Below, in pieces: positions 12,075 through 24,300 of a DNA stretch of 64,000 bases (positions within the stretch are counted from its first letter, which is position 1; every line of letters begins with the position of its first letter). The DNA comes from Tubiluchus corallicola (Eukaryota > Priapulida > Priapulimorpha > Priapulimorphida > Tubiluchidae): positions 163,501 through 227,500 of the forward strand of contig JAQGDQ010000316.1 in assembly GCA_030141605.1 (NCBI GenBank). The letters run 5' to 3'. Under the pieces are notes generated by a model. The model was given only the letters and a program-made list of their open reading frames with translations, searched no databases and was not told where the DNA came from. The position numbers were made by a program, and so were the translations under genes.

Positions 12075-12740
12075 CTGGCAGAGGTCTTCAATTTCGTCGA
12101 GGCATTTGTGAATTTGTACATTCTGACTGCTTTATCATGTCCCTGTTCCCCATCATGCCCCTCTTGCATTTTCGTTCTTCTAATTTGCAAGTATAAATTC
12201 TGTATTTGCTTCTCATTAAGTGTCACCACACCGTTCTTTGTAGGTACAGTGTTTTCTTCAATTCATTTTCTTATTCCATCTGCACACAAACTTGTTAGAT
12301 ACTGCAGAGGTAAGTCTTCTACTTTCTTTGTCGTATACTCGTCCAGAACATTCACGTCATCCGGAGAGCTGTGCGGCATGAATTCATTTCTACAGCATTC
12401 TGATAGATATTCTGAAATATTACATACACCATTAACAGCATTCCACTGTTTCTCTTCAGAGATTTTCTTTACTTCATGAAGAAAAGCTGTTTTATTAAAT
12501 ACGACTCTATCAGCTTGCTTGGTTGAAACATTAGAATATTAAGCATGTTATCGATGATTTTGCCGAGACCTTCTTCATTAGATTCTTTCATAAGGGTTTT
12601 TGTAAGACGCATCACTGTTTTTCGTGTTTCTGGCAAGTTTTGTAATATTCTGCTTTCTTCTTGGCTTGACGACAGTGTCCATAAACTGTTGTCGAAAATA
12701 TTTTTAACTTTTTTAAGTTTATGTGTATCTTTCTAGCAAC
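12075..12740 (-). pseudogene. Unrecognised decayed coding region
   Basis: Read on the - strand, about 12730 to 12475 is one open frame of about 90 codons with protein-like composition (for example QEESRILQNLPETRK, MRLTKTLMKESNEEG). The reading then shifts frame near 12500 into NKTAFLHEVKKISEEKQW and continues to about 12070 with one in-frame stop (after SLCADGIRK). The pattern of one or more shifts and a stop in otherwise protein-like sequence suggests a dead gene or transposon ORF. I do not recognise the family. Confidence 0.4.
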
Positions 12741-13559
12741 TTAACAGCTGTATCCCGATGCTGACAGACCTGACAGTGAAGAAAAATAGCTTAGCTACGA
12801 TTAGCCATTCTCAACTGACCAAGCAACCTAAAAACACAAAATATGATAACAGTGCATCAATAGTAATATAATTTTTTTACAATAAAAATGATATTACATT
12901 TAGAATTTCATGAAATAACCCCTAAACATGATCAAATAGGAATTTGAACTAGGAAAACACAGAGTAAAAAATTAAACGCTAATCAAACCTACCGATGTTA
13001 AACAATATAAAACAATTGAAACCCTAAAATCGAGATTCTTTGAAAGTCGGTAAGTTATAATATTTTTAATTACCTATCTGAAGGAACTTGTTAATTCTCT
13101 GCAGTCTCTCGTGCAAAAAAACTGAAAAAATAAAACAAAACTTATAATAGTGCGTTTTTGTGTCTCGCATCCCAAACCCATGCATTCATGAGTCCTTCCC
13201 CAAAGCTATTCAAAATACCTGCACAGCATAGCAGTCTTATTTTTAATGAGCACTTAAAGTTCTGTAATTAAATACCCAAAAAACCGGTTAGCAAGAACTT
13301 CGAAAGCGCGAAACTTGACAATATTTTGACTTCCTTAATGTTATTACTGACCTCCAGTGTATGCAACCACTTGACACCAGGTGTCACCTGTGTCAGTGCA
13401 AAGGTATCGGCAAACAAACAGTAAATCACAGTTACATATTACACAGTTACAGTTACAAAATAGCTGTCGATACTATTACACAAATACTAATGATAGTTTT
13501 TAATAAATCTATTACAGAAGGAATTTCATTTGTTTCACATTTCTAAAATATTTTAGAAA
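12741..13559. other. Intergenic, nothing recognised
   Basis: AT-rich sequence between the decayed coding relic and the LINE fragment. It may include 5' parts of the LINE too decayed to read. Confidence 0.4.
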
Positions 13560-14225
13560 CATGATATTTCAATGTCGAAAATGGAATATTGCGATGTAAA
13601 AAGCCACTCCCGAAAATTTTTTATATCATATTTACAGAACAGGCAACAATATACATGGATCACAAACATTAATTCACAACCAATGAATGATGTTAGTGGA
13701 GTGCCCCAAGGTTCTACATTAGGCCTCTTCCTATTTCTGCTCCATATAAATGACCTTGTCAACTTCTCTAACTTTCACACGGGCTATTTGCTGATGATAC
13801 CAAATTATTTGCATTTGATAATCAAAATCTCCAAAGTACAGTAAACAGAGAGCTGGGAAAAGTGTTTTATGCAGGCAAACAAACTAACGATTAACTACAA
13901 AAAAACAAAAACAAAATACATATTAATCAAACCTAAATGCAGTACTGGTGTTAACCATAACCTTCTAATTAAAATAAATAACAAAATATTAGAACAGGTA
14001 GGGGCAATAAAGTACATGGGACAGCTTATTGATGACAATCTGTCCTGGTCTGCACAAGTCAAACATACCACTCCCAAGATCAGTAAAATGAAAGGTATAT
14101 TATCGAAAGTACGCTATTATGTAGTTGCACCCCACTATAATATATTTAATATTCAATATAGAATTCAGACCAAATCAGATTCCGCAATGAATTGTTTAAA
14201 TTTTTTGGTCCTGCAATTATGATAT
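13560..14225 (+). mobile_element. Broken CR1/Jockey-like LINE reverse transcriptase fragment
   Basis: The frame at 13572-13800 encodes RKFFISYLQNRQQYT followed by GVPQGSTLG, the RT motif of non-LTR elements, and LLHINDLVNF. A frameshift then leads to FADDTKLFAF (catalytic ADD box, about 13790). From 13869 a further frame gives NKLTINYKKTKTKYILI and KYMGQLIDDNLSWSAQ, the typical RT thumb. The 5' part, endonuclease and 3' end are absent, so it is a 5'-truncated dead copy. Confidence 0.8.
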
Positions 14226-14547
14226 AATAGAAACTGATTATAAACTGAGTATAAACTGATTATAAACTTATAAACTGAGTATTTTATTATAAATTTAATC
14301 TAGTCAGTGACGTCTTAAGAAGCAGCTAGAAACCCCGGTAAAAGGTTTGATACTAGTTAATTAAACTCAATTTCGGTCAACAAATGATATCACGTCACAT
14401 CACATTAGATGTAAGGCTGTGATAATAATAATAATGATAATTTTGTTTAGGACACAGTTCAGGAATAACACCTTAAGTACAGTACCTCACTACTAATTTG
14501 CAATGTGGCAATATGGTCCCATTATCATTAACCACAATATCACTTCA

Positions 14548-14945
14548 ATAAACCTAGGTGATGTTTTAGTGCTTCAGTGATGAAGAGCACTTAAAAATCT
14601 ATCTAGGTGATGTTTTTGGTGCTTTAGTAACGAAGAGCACTTAAAAATCAATCTAGGTGGTGTTTTTGGTGATGAAGAGCACTTAAAAATCAATCTAGGT
14701 GATGTTTTTGGTGCTTCAGTCATGAAGAGCACTTAAAAATCAATCTAGGTGATGTTTTAGTGCTTTAGTGATGAAGAGCACTTAAAAATCAATCTAGGTG
14801 ATGTTTTAGTGCTTTAGTGATGAAGAGCACTTAAAAATCAATCTAGGTGATGTTTTAGTGCTTTAGTGATGAAGAGCACTTAAAAATCAATCTAGGTGAT
14901 GTTTTTGGTGCTTCAGTGATGAACAATACTTAAACATCAATCCAC
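14548..14945 (+). repeat. About 49-bp minisatellite, eight copies
   Basis: Tandem copies of a unit containing CTAGGTGATGTTTT and GATGAAGAGCACTTAAAAAT. Copy lengths vary because a middle block (TGCTTTAG or TGCTTCAG) is sometimes shortened. Confidence 0.9.
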
Positions 14946-15308
14946 CCACGACGTGGCGCAAACTGTCTCAGCAATCCGAACTCAGAAAACCAATGATGAG
15001 AATTAGCGTATTCTTGAAGGGTTACCATTAAATTAACTTTTTTAATAATTTTTTTTAACAATTAAATAAAAAATTAGGGAATTTTATGTAAAAGTGCATT
15101 TTTTGACAAATCATTTCATAATAACTTTTACATATAGTGTCTAACTGTTAATTCCAAGCCAAAATAATAACGTAGTTCCTAATTTTCGTGGAATGCATTG
15201 TATTAATTCAAAAGTGTTTGTGTCAGAATTCGAACAAAAACTTTTTCAAGTGGCTAGATTTTGTGGGCACTTGAAATCTGAAACCGTATTGTTAGTTAAA
15301 ATTCCAAA

Positions 15309-15363
15309 ATGACTGTCTTTGTGTGGAGTACCGTTTTGTGCATCATTGCCCCCCTTTTTATTG
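15309..15363 (+). CDS. Ig gene 2 exon 1: candidate signal-peptide exon
   Basis: ATG opens MTVFVWSTVLCIIAPLFI and runs into a GTATGT donor after one extra base (phase 1), which matches the phase of the next Ig exon. A hydrophobic leader ending exactly at a good donor is unlikely by chance but not proof. It has no resemblance to gene 1 exon 1. Confidence 0.55.
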
Positions 15364-18300
15364 GTATGTAAAGATATTTACTACTAAATATGCTTAGCCT
15401 ACTTATTCTGACATCTTTATAGACAAATATTGGTAAATAGTTTAGTTGGTTTTAGTGACCACTGTTGTTTCTTTTCACGTGTTTTTTAAAAATTCCAGAA
15501 ATATATCTTTTTGGAAGCGTTCGCGTGATTTTCATTATAACACTTTTTGGATGTTAATTGCCAACACCATGTTTAATAAAATGTTTTTAGGAATCTAGAT
15601 TCAATGTTCGTTTATTTCGCATAACACAACACTAACTGAGTTAATGTTACCGTATTAAATAACGTAGATTTACAATCTAACAATTATTTAGTTACAGTTT
15701 AATAGAAAGTTACAATAATGCGGCATGTCACAACTCACCTGAAGCCAAGCTTGACATTAAACTTGAAACTTTTGACTCTTGTATCTTTAAAAATTCAATG
15801 TTAGTTTAAGGGCTGTCTGATGGACTCTGGACCAGTGTAATGCATTACTGTTTACTGTTTCAAAACCTGTATAAACAAACTGCAAAAAAATTCAAAGTTG
15901 TGCAGCTAGCATGGCCGTATGTTTGTTCAAGTATGATCACATAACTCCAACATTACGGGTCCTACACTGGCTTCCGGTGCAATCTGGAATCGGATTCAAA
16001 ATTGCTGTGCTGGTATTAAATGAAATAAAATGTCATTTATTAGGCATAGCATATTATTGATTAAGAGAGTTCCATACATGTCTTGCTAAGTTATTCTGCT
16101 TCCACTGCTGTTAATGTCTTTCGAAAATTTCACCACTAATTAGTTCGAACCAAAATGCATGTGCTCAAAAAACTGCCAAATTTTCTCAAACATTTTCAAG
16201 TTTTGCGCAAAAGCAAAGAGCGTTTTAGGACAACGTGCAATGGAAGTTTTTTTTAAATAGTTATCATCGTTCAACCTGTAGAGTAGTATTGCCTTTAATG
16301 AATCTATGTCACGTAGTGCATGTTTATACGACACAAACATTAAGCTACAGTCGTATAGTGGATAAGCCAGTGATTGCGCTGTAAATTGGTTGAAAGATTT
16401 GAAGTTTGAATATAGGAGCTCTACCGTAGTGTCTTTACAGTTACAATAGAGGGAAGTCTAGTTTGAATATAGCAGCTCTACTGTAGTGTCTTTACAATTA
16501 CAATAGAGGGAAGTCGAGTTTGAACAGGATAGCTGTACTGTAGTCTCTTTCTCTTTATCATTACGATAGAGGGAAGTCGGGTTTGAACATAGCAGCTCTA
16601 CTGTAGTGTCGCTATCATTACGATAGAGGGAAGTCGGGTTTGAACATAGCAGCTCTACTGTAGTGTCGCTATCATTACAATAGAGGAAAGTCGAGTTTGA
16701 GCATAGCAGCTCTACTGTAGTGTCTTTATTATTACAATAGAGGGAAGTCTAGTTTGAGCATAGCAGCTCTACTGTAGTGTCTTTATTATTACAATAGAGG
16801 GAAGTCTAGTTTGAACATAGCAGCTCTACTGTAGTGTCTTTATTATTACAATAGAGGGAAGTCTAGTTTGAACATAGCAGCTCTACTGTAGTGTCTTTAT
16901 TATTACAATAGAGGGAAGTCTAGTTTGAGCATAGCAGCTCTACTGTAGTGTCTTTATTATTACAATAGAGGGAAGTCTAGTTTGAACATAGCAGCTCTAC
17001 TGTAGTGTCTTTATTATTACAATAGAGGGAAGTCTAGTTTGAACATAGCAGCTCTACTGTAGTGTCTTTATTATTACAATAGAGAGAAGTCAAGTTTGAG
17101 CATAGCAGCTCTACTGTAGTGTCTTTATCATTACAATAGAGGGAAGTCTAGTTTGAACATAGCAGCTCTACTGTAGTGTCTTTATTATTACAATAGAGGG
17201 AAGTCTAGTTTGAACATAGCAGCTCTACTGTAGTGTCTTTATTATTACAATAGAGGGAAGTCAAGTTTGAACATAGCAGCTCTACTGTAGTGTCTTTATT
17301 ATTACAATAGAGGGAAGTCTAGTTTGAACATAGCAGCTCTACTGTAGTGTCTTTATTATTACAATAGAGGGAAGTCAAGTTTGAACATAGCAGCTCTACT
17401 GTAGTGTCTTTATCATTACAATAGAGGGAAGTCTAGTTTGAACATAGCAGCTCTACTGTAGTGTCTTTATCATTACAATAGAGGGAAGTCTAGTTTGAAT
17501 ATAGCAGCTCTACTGTAGTGTCTTTATCATTACAATAGAGGGAAGTCTAGTTTGAACATAGCAGCTCTACTGTAGTGTCTTTATTATTACAATAGAGGGA
17601 AGTCAGGTGCATTTGAGTTTTCTCTTTTACATCCTTGACTTCAGTTCTTTATAATCATTATAGATGAGGCTACAGTACTGTTGCACCTTAACTTCTTTTA
17701 ATATACAAATATTTATAGCTGTTTCTCTGACTGCAGAGATAGCATGGCTATAACGTTAGACAGTCTTACACAAAGCACCTTGAGAATCTTATATTTTTGG
17801 TTACACACTGAAATAACATTCATGTGTACTGTTAAATATAGAAAATATTATAGGTTCTAGTTAAATAATACGAGATGAGACTCTGGTAACAGATAAATTG
17901 GCTAAACATGTAAACAATTCCTGCACAAAATGTGCGAAAGCTAAGATGTTAGAATCAGCCTGAAATGGCTAGACACACATGGACGTCACAGACGTCCTCG
18001 TCCGTATTAAAATTATGCTAAAGTTCATTTTGTACTCCAAATAAAATATTCATTTCTTTTTTATGTTTGGGTTGGTTTTCTGTCCATCCTTTAATACCTC
18101 TCCCCTTTTCCCTGTTTGATGGCGATCTTCCTGTCACATGTCTTGAATGGTTACAGGATAATTTTCGCGCTCCTGGAAAAGCATTGAACCGTGATTTTTC
18201 CTTACTGTCGCCATTGCGGGTTTGAGCTGTTTTTGAAGCTACGCGTTTTGTTGCAGCAGGTTTGAGGTCTCGTAACTTTTGAGATCTCATAATGAGTTCG

Positions 18301-21300
18301 CTAGTTTTGGTGTTCTCAGTGTAATCAAATTTCTCTGAGAGGAAACCAAACGGTTCCTAGGCAGTGTTACTAGTATGCAGGAAACTTCGTCGTGTTCGTA
18401 ATCTGGCCACGTAGATCATGACGGTTGTTGGGTGGAGTTTGGAACTGCCTAAGGAGGTTGCCTAGTTGAAGACTGGGAACGAGGAACTTTTCTCCTTTCC
18501 TCCGTCATTTGCTGACTCCTACAGTATAGGAGTAAACGGAGACGTTTCGAGACCCTGGATCCTTGTTTCTAACACCCTGGTGGTGGAGTCTGCAATGCGT
18601 GAGCCCCAGCAGTGTGGTTTCTTGATTCTTGAGATGTGATCCTGGATAACTGGACCCACGGTATCACGACCTGAGGCTAGCCCATTGGTACAGCTGCAGC
18701 GACAATGGAACTCTTCGGTAATTATCCTCTCCTCTCTTCCTATTATACCTGGGATGGGGTTAACTGAATTCTTGCGTTATATGTATGTATGTAAGTGATT
18801 TGTAGAAATATTATTTTTGAAATTACCACTAAATAATTTTTACACGTTTTTTTTTATAAACAAAGCAATAACGTTTGTTTGTCCTCCTGTTCGTCCTCGT
18901 CATTTCTAAGTACAAATTATAATGGCCTAAAATAGCATCAGTTTTAATCAAACTACTAGGACCCTCGTTAAAAAAGTCTGGATAAAAACCCCTTGCCTTA
19001 AAAAAATTAGTATTAAAAATTGTTTTTATCCACATGTGATGAACTCTGGCGTGCTCGGATAAAGTAAAAGGCAACCCCTATTTTGCATTCCTGACAAAAC
19101 TATTTATTCTTTTATACAATACACCATAGAGAGTCAAAAATGGTGCCAGTGGTCGTCACAATTGGTGTCAGAAGTTACCAGTAGTTTTTTGGTGATAACG
19201 GTTTGTTTACTGGTTGTTACTGGATTTTATGACTGAGTGGCCTAAAATTGTGCTTAATGTATTTACGTGAATTGTTTACGTTTTGAAATCGTTTCCTGTT
19301 TGTAGCACAATACAGTATTTTGCTATATAGTTGCGTTAAACTAGAGCTTTGCGTACAGACCCAGGAAGCCAAATTTATTACTTTCGTTAACTGTATAGGA
19401 CAAATTTGTTGATATTTTCAGTCCAAATATGTTCTTGATTTATTGGCTTAGAAGTTTGCTGTAATTGAAAAGCCTACAGCTCGCAATTCTATGTAGGGAA
19501 TTTCCAGGTAGTTCCATACTTATAAAATTTTGAGACTGTTTGTAGAGCATTTTTTAGTTTTCCTTGAGGTTGGGGTTGAGTGCCCATAATTTAGCTCGCC
19601 CGCTATTGTTCTTTTTCTTGAATTATTTCTGCTCTCTTGAGTGCGGCGCACATACGAGTCGTATGCTACTGACAGTAGCAGAATATACTTTTCGTACGGA
19701 TATTAATTATGCGCGACCTTTCAAGCGGTGGTTGACATTATGCATGACTGTTTGATAATTTTTTGGTGTACATACGCGCAAGTGTGATTAAAGTGATCTT
19801 ATTTGTTTAAAAGTTGTGCGTTTTCATGCAGAATGGCTGAGGCAACTATTTACAACAAGACACGGTTGAATAAAATGAAAAAAGATGAACTTTCCAGGGT
19901 AGCAAGCACACTTCATTTACTTGTCGATGTTACGCATGTCAGTAAGCAAGAATTAATTGAACATATAATTAAAGCGCAACAGCATATTCTTAAAATGCAA
20001 CAAGTTCCTCTACAGGGAAAAACATTTATTAATTCTGATAAAACTGACACATTGCATGATACATCAATTAGATCTCCTGGTTCTGTTGCTGAACGAATTA
20101 TAGAATCTTCCAAAATTGGCCAGGCTAGTACACCTCTTCAAAGTGTTAAGCCAAAAGATCCTTTCTCTACTACTTGGCTGGAGATTTCTCAGTCAGGAAA
20201 AGGTGTTGGTATTGAAGAAGATGCTCTTAAACCTGCACAAAATGTTATTCCTACCTCCAGTGGATGGGGTAATGATAAACAGTGTGGTATTTCTGGGTTT
20301 TCTCTTGAGAATCTTCAAGGTATGAATCCCGATTTGGTTCGTGACATTTTGCAGCATGAAAAAGAACAAGGTGAACGTGCTGAGCGCATGCGCAAGGAAG
20401 AGATGGAATTTGAGTTAAGGAAATTAGAACTTTTAAACAGAAGTGCGGCTTTGACAAATACTTCTGTTGTACCTACCAACCCATTTAATAGAATGAAAGT
20501 CCGAGGTTTTCGTGAATCTTCTGATGACATTCAGAGGTATTTGAATTGGTTTGAATCATGTGCTACATCTAATGATATTCCCGAGGCAAATTGGTCTGCC
20601 CTTTTAGGTCCTGCTCTATCTGGCCGAGCTGCTGACGCATATCAGCAAATACCTAAGGAGCATATTAAAGATTATTCTTATGTAAGGAAGTCTCTTTTAG
20701 CTGCTTACATTTTAACAACAGATGCTTACCGGAAACGCTTTAGGGCTCTTACTAAGGGTCACAACGAAACATGTCATCAGTATTGGTTAAAAGTGGTTCG
20801 TGCATTAACCGATTTCTGTGAAGCAATTAATGCTGTTGATTCCTATTCCAAGCTTTTTGAAGCCATGGCTATGGAACAGTTTATGGATAATTTAACATCT
20901 GATGTCCGCACATGGCTAAAAAGACACGAATTTGAGAATGGTCTTGAAATGGCCATGGAAGCTGACAAATTTATTAGCTCCAAGGAGACTGACTCTAGGA
21001 ATCACTCTTTTACTCCTTGGAAAACAGGAAAATTTTCTCAGAAACAACCTTACAATAACAATACCTTAGTAAACGTTTCTGATAATAAACTTGATGACAA
21101 ACAGAAGATAGTTTGTTATAAATGTGGTAAGCCTGGTCACAGAAGACCAGAGTGCCAAGCATCACAGCGGAACAATCACCAAAATAACAATGGGCAAAAT
21201 GCAACTAATATTGTTAACAAGGCAAACAAAACCAGCAGAAATAAAACTCCGGTTAAGACTTTGTTTGGTAGTTGTGATCACGAATCAACATACACTAGTT

Positions 21301-24300
21301 CTAATAAACTTCAAGACATTCCAGTTAATAATATACCGTTTATGTTTGAGGCTCTTGTGAATGACATTCCTGTTTTGGGGCAAAGAGACAGTGGTGCCAC
21401 AGTTTCTATGATCCACCCACGTTTTGTTGATAAAGATCAGTATCTGAAGTCTGACCCTAAACCTGTTAGATGTGTGCATGGTCATGTCGAGCCATGTCGT
21501 ACAGCAGAGATTAAAGTTGTAGGTCCTAACTTCGCTGGTTGGCTTACAGTTAGTGTGATGTCTGACCTCCCAGCAGAGCTTCTATTGGGCAATGATTATT
21601 TATCTACACTGAGGCCTTTTACACCCAATGATGAATCAAACCTTCATGAAGGCCCAGCTGGAAATAATACACAAATCTCAGACAACGAACAATCGAAATT
21701 GTCTAGCGATCCACAAATCTCTGATAGTTTTGCAGTTACACGTACAAAAGCTGCAGAACTGCAGGCTAAAGCAGTACGTGATCAAGAGTTACATAAACAA
21801 CTTGAACACAGTACATATTCTACACAAGAACATTCTAACCTAGAACAATTCAAACAAGAGCAGGCTCAGTTGATTACTGTCTCGTTTGAACAACTCAAAC
21901 AAGAACAACATAATGACCCTTCATTAGCAAACTACATTGATCACGCTACAACATTTGAAATTGCAGAGCAGAATGGAAAAGGATATTTCCTTAAAGATGG
22001 AATGCTTTATTATCTCTGTAAGCACACTAAGGCTGGCAAACCTAGAGAACTTTTAGTTCTTCCTAAATCTCGTCGGCGCCAAGTCCTTGAAATTGCTCAT
22101 GATAACAAAATGGCGGGTCACCTAGGCATTAGGAAAACAGCAGACCGTATTCTTATGGAATACATTTGGCCCAAGATAAAACACGCTGTGCGGGGTTACT
22201 GCCGTTCTTGCCCTTCATGTCAGAAAAATGGTCGTTTACAGAGAGGTGATAGGCTTCCTCTCCGTCCTTTACCAATACCAAAGCAGCCATTTTTCCGCAT
22301 TGGCATGGACATCATAGGTCCTCTTAGTCGTACTCCAGATGGGAATAAGTACGCTTTAGTGATTGTAGATCACGCCACTCGTTATCCGGATTGCTATCCC
22401 ATCCCAAATATTGAAACAACAACTATTCTAAACAAACTGGTAGAATTTTGCTGCAGATATGGCATTCCAAAAGAAATACTGACTGATAGAGGAACTCAGT
22501 TCACTTCCAAGCTTACTCAGCAGTTGGAAGAACAGCTTGGGGTCAAAGGTATCTATACTTCTGCTTATGCCCCTTCAACCAATGGTCTTGTTGAACGATA
22601 CAATTCCACACTCAAAGCCTCTATCAGAAAACTTATTCAAGATCATCCCCACCTTCCTTGGGATTTGGCTATTCCATTCGTTCTGTTTGCCTATCGTGAA
22701 GTTCCCCAGGAGTCTACTCATTACTCCCCCAATGAATTAGTTTTTGGTTACCCACTTCGGGGCCCTTTAGCTATGTTGAAAGAGCGGTGGGGCTGTGAGA
22801 AACTACCTGAGCTGGAAGACGTGGATGACTATGTCTCCCGTATCATAAACACATTGGATGAAACCTTAGAGGATGCACACAATTCTCTTAGGAGGGCTAA
22901 ACTTGCTCAAAAATCTTGGTTTGATCGTGTATCTAAGCAACGTAGTTTCAATATTGGTGATAAAGTCCTTGTTCAACGGATGAAAAAGGGTAGTAAGATG
23001 GCAACTACATGGCGTGGTCCATACCCCATAGTTGACAAACTCTCTGAATGCACTTATCGAGTCAAGCTAGGTAAGCCTGGAAGTAGGAGAAGCTTAAGTA
23101 CGTTTCATGCTAACAGACTTAAAGCTTACATTGATAGAGAAGAAGAACTTGTTCTTATGGCTCTACACAATGAAGACAGGGATGATGCTTCTATTAACTG
23201 GCAAGAAGTTGAAGAGACTTGTAACAAGATAGGTTCTGGCAAAACCGAAGCTTGTGATCTTCCAGAGTATGCATTTTTCCCAACTGCAGTTGCCACACAA
23301 TCTGTGGAGGATGTCGAATTGCCTGACTATTTATCTGAGGAAGCTAAGGAACAAATGAGGAACATATTCCATTCATACCCCCAGATGTTTACCGATCTTC
23401 CCGGCAGAACAAAATTGGTTCAACATTACATTAACCTTCATGACAAGACCCCTGTCCAACAGCATTCTTATCGAGTACCGCAAGCTCGTTTAGATATTAT
23501 CCGTAAAGAAATCAAAGATATGTTAGATTTGGGTGTCATTCGTCGTTCGGATTCCGAGTATTCATCTCCAATGCTAGTTGTTCCCAAGCCTCCTATGGAT
23601 GGCGTTAGCCAGTGGCGTCCATGTGTTGACTACAGAGCCTTGAACAAGAGAACAATATTTTCACCTTATCCAACACCACGTCCAGACGACATGATTGATG
23701 ATCTTCATGGCGCAAAGTGGATATCAACTCTAGATTTGTCAAAAGCCTATTGGCAAATTGAATTGGCCCCGGAATCTCAGCCTGTTTCAGCCTTTGTTAC
23801 TAATTTCGGTAAATTTGAGTTTACTGTTATGCCTTTTGGGTTAATGAATGCTGCAGCCTCGGCTCAGTCTCTTATTGACCGCATATTAGATCCGGTTTCA
23901 TATTGTTCTAGTGGGTATATTGATGATGTTATCATTAAATCTCCAAACTGGACTGATCATTTAAAGCATGTTGATTACACACTTTACAACATTCGCAAGG
24001 CTGGAGTGACAGTTAAACCTAAAAAATGTCATTTTGCACAACAGGAAGTCGAATTCCTGGGATATGTAGTGGGGAAAAATAGACTTAAACCACAATTATC
24101 CAAAGTGGAACGGATACGTCAATTTTTGCGCCCACAGACAAAAACGCAGGTGCGCAGGTTTTTGGGTATGGTCAGTTTTTATAGGCGTTTTATCCCCCAT
24201 TTTAGTAGCATCGCGGCGCCTCTCCATGCTCTTACTGAAAAGTATGCCCCGGTCCAAGTTGAGTGGACTGAGGCCACTGAAAGTAGCTTTCGTCAGCTTC

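Noticed and set aside
12108-12479. 123-codon + strand frame rich in Cys and Ser
   Set aside because: Composition looks like the shadow of the protein-like - strand relic; it has no recognised motif.
16397-17610. CRISPR-like array
   Set aside because: The 57-bp units are directly adjacent without unique spacers and the genome is eukaryotic. The same holds for the 35-, 49-, 93- and 103-bp arrays.
18018-18290. 90-codon - strand frame in the LTR, repeated at 25685-25927
   Set aside because: It lies wholly within LTR sequence and is not conserved in the second LTR beyond what the DNA similarity predicts.
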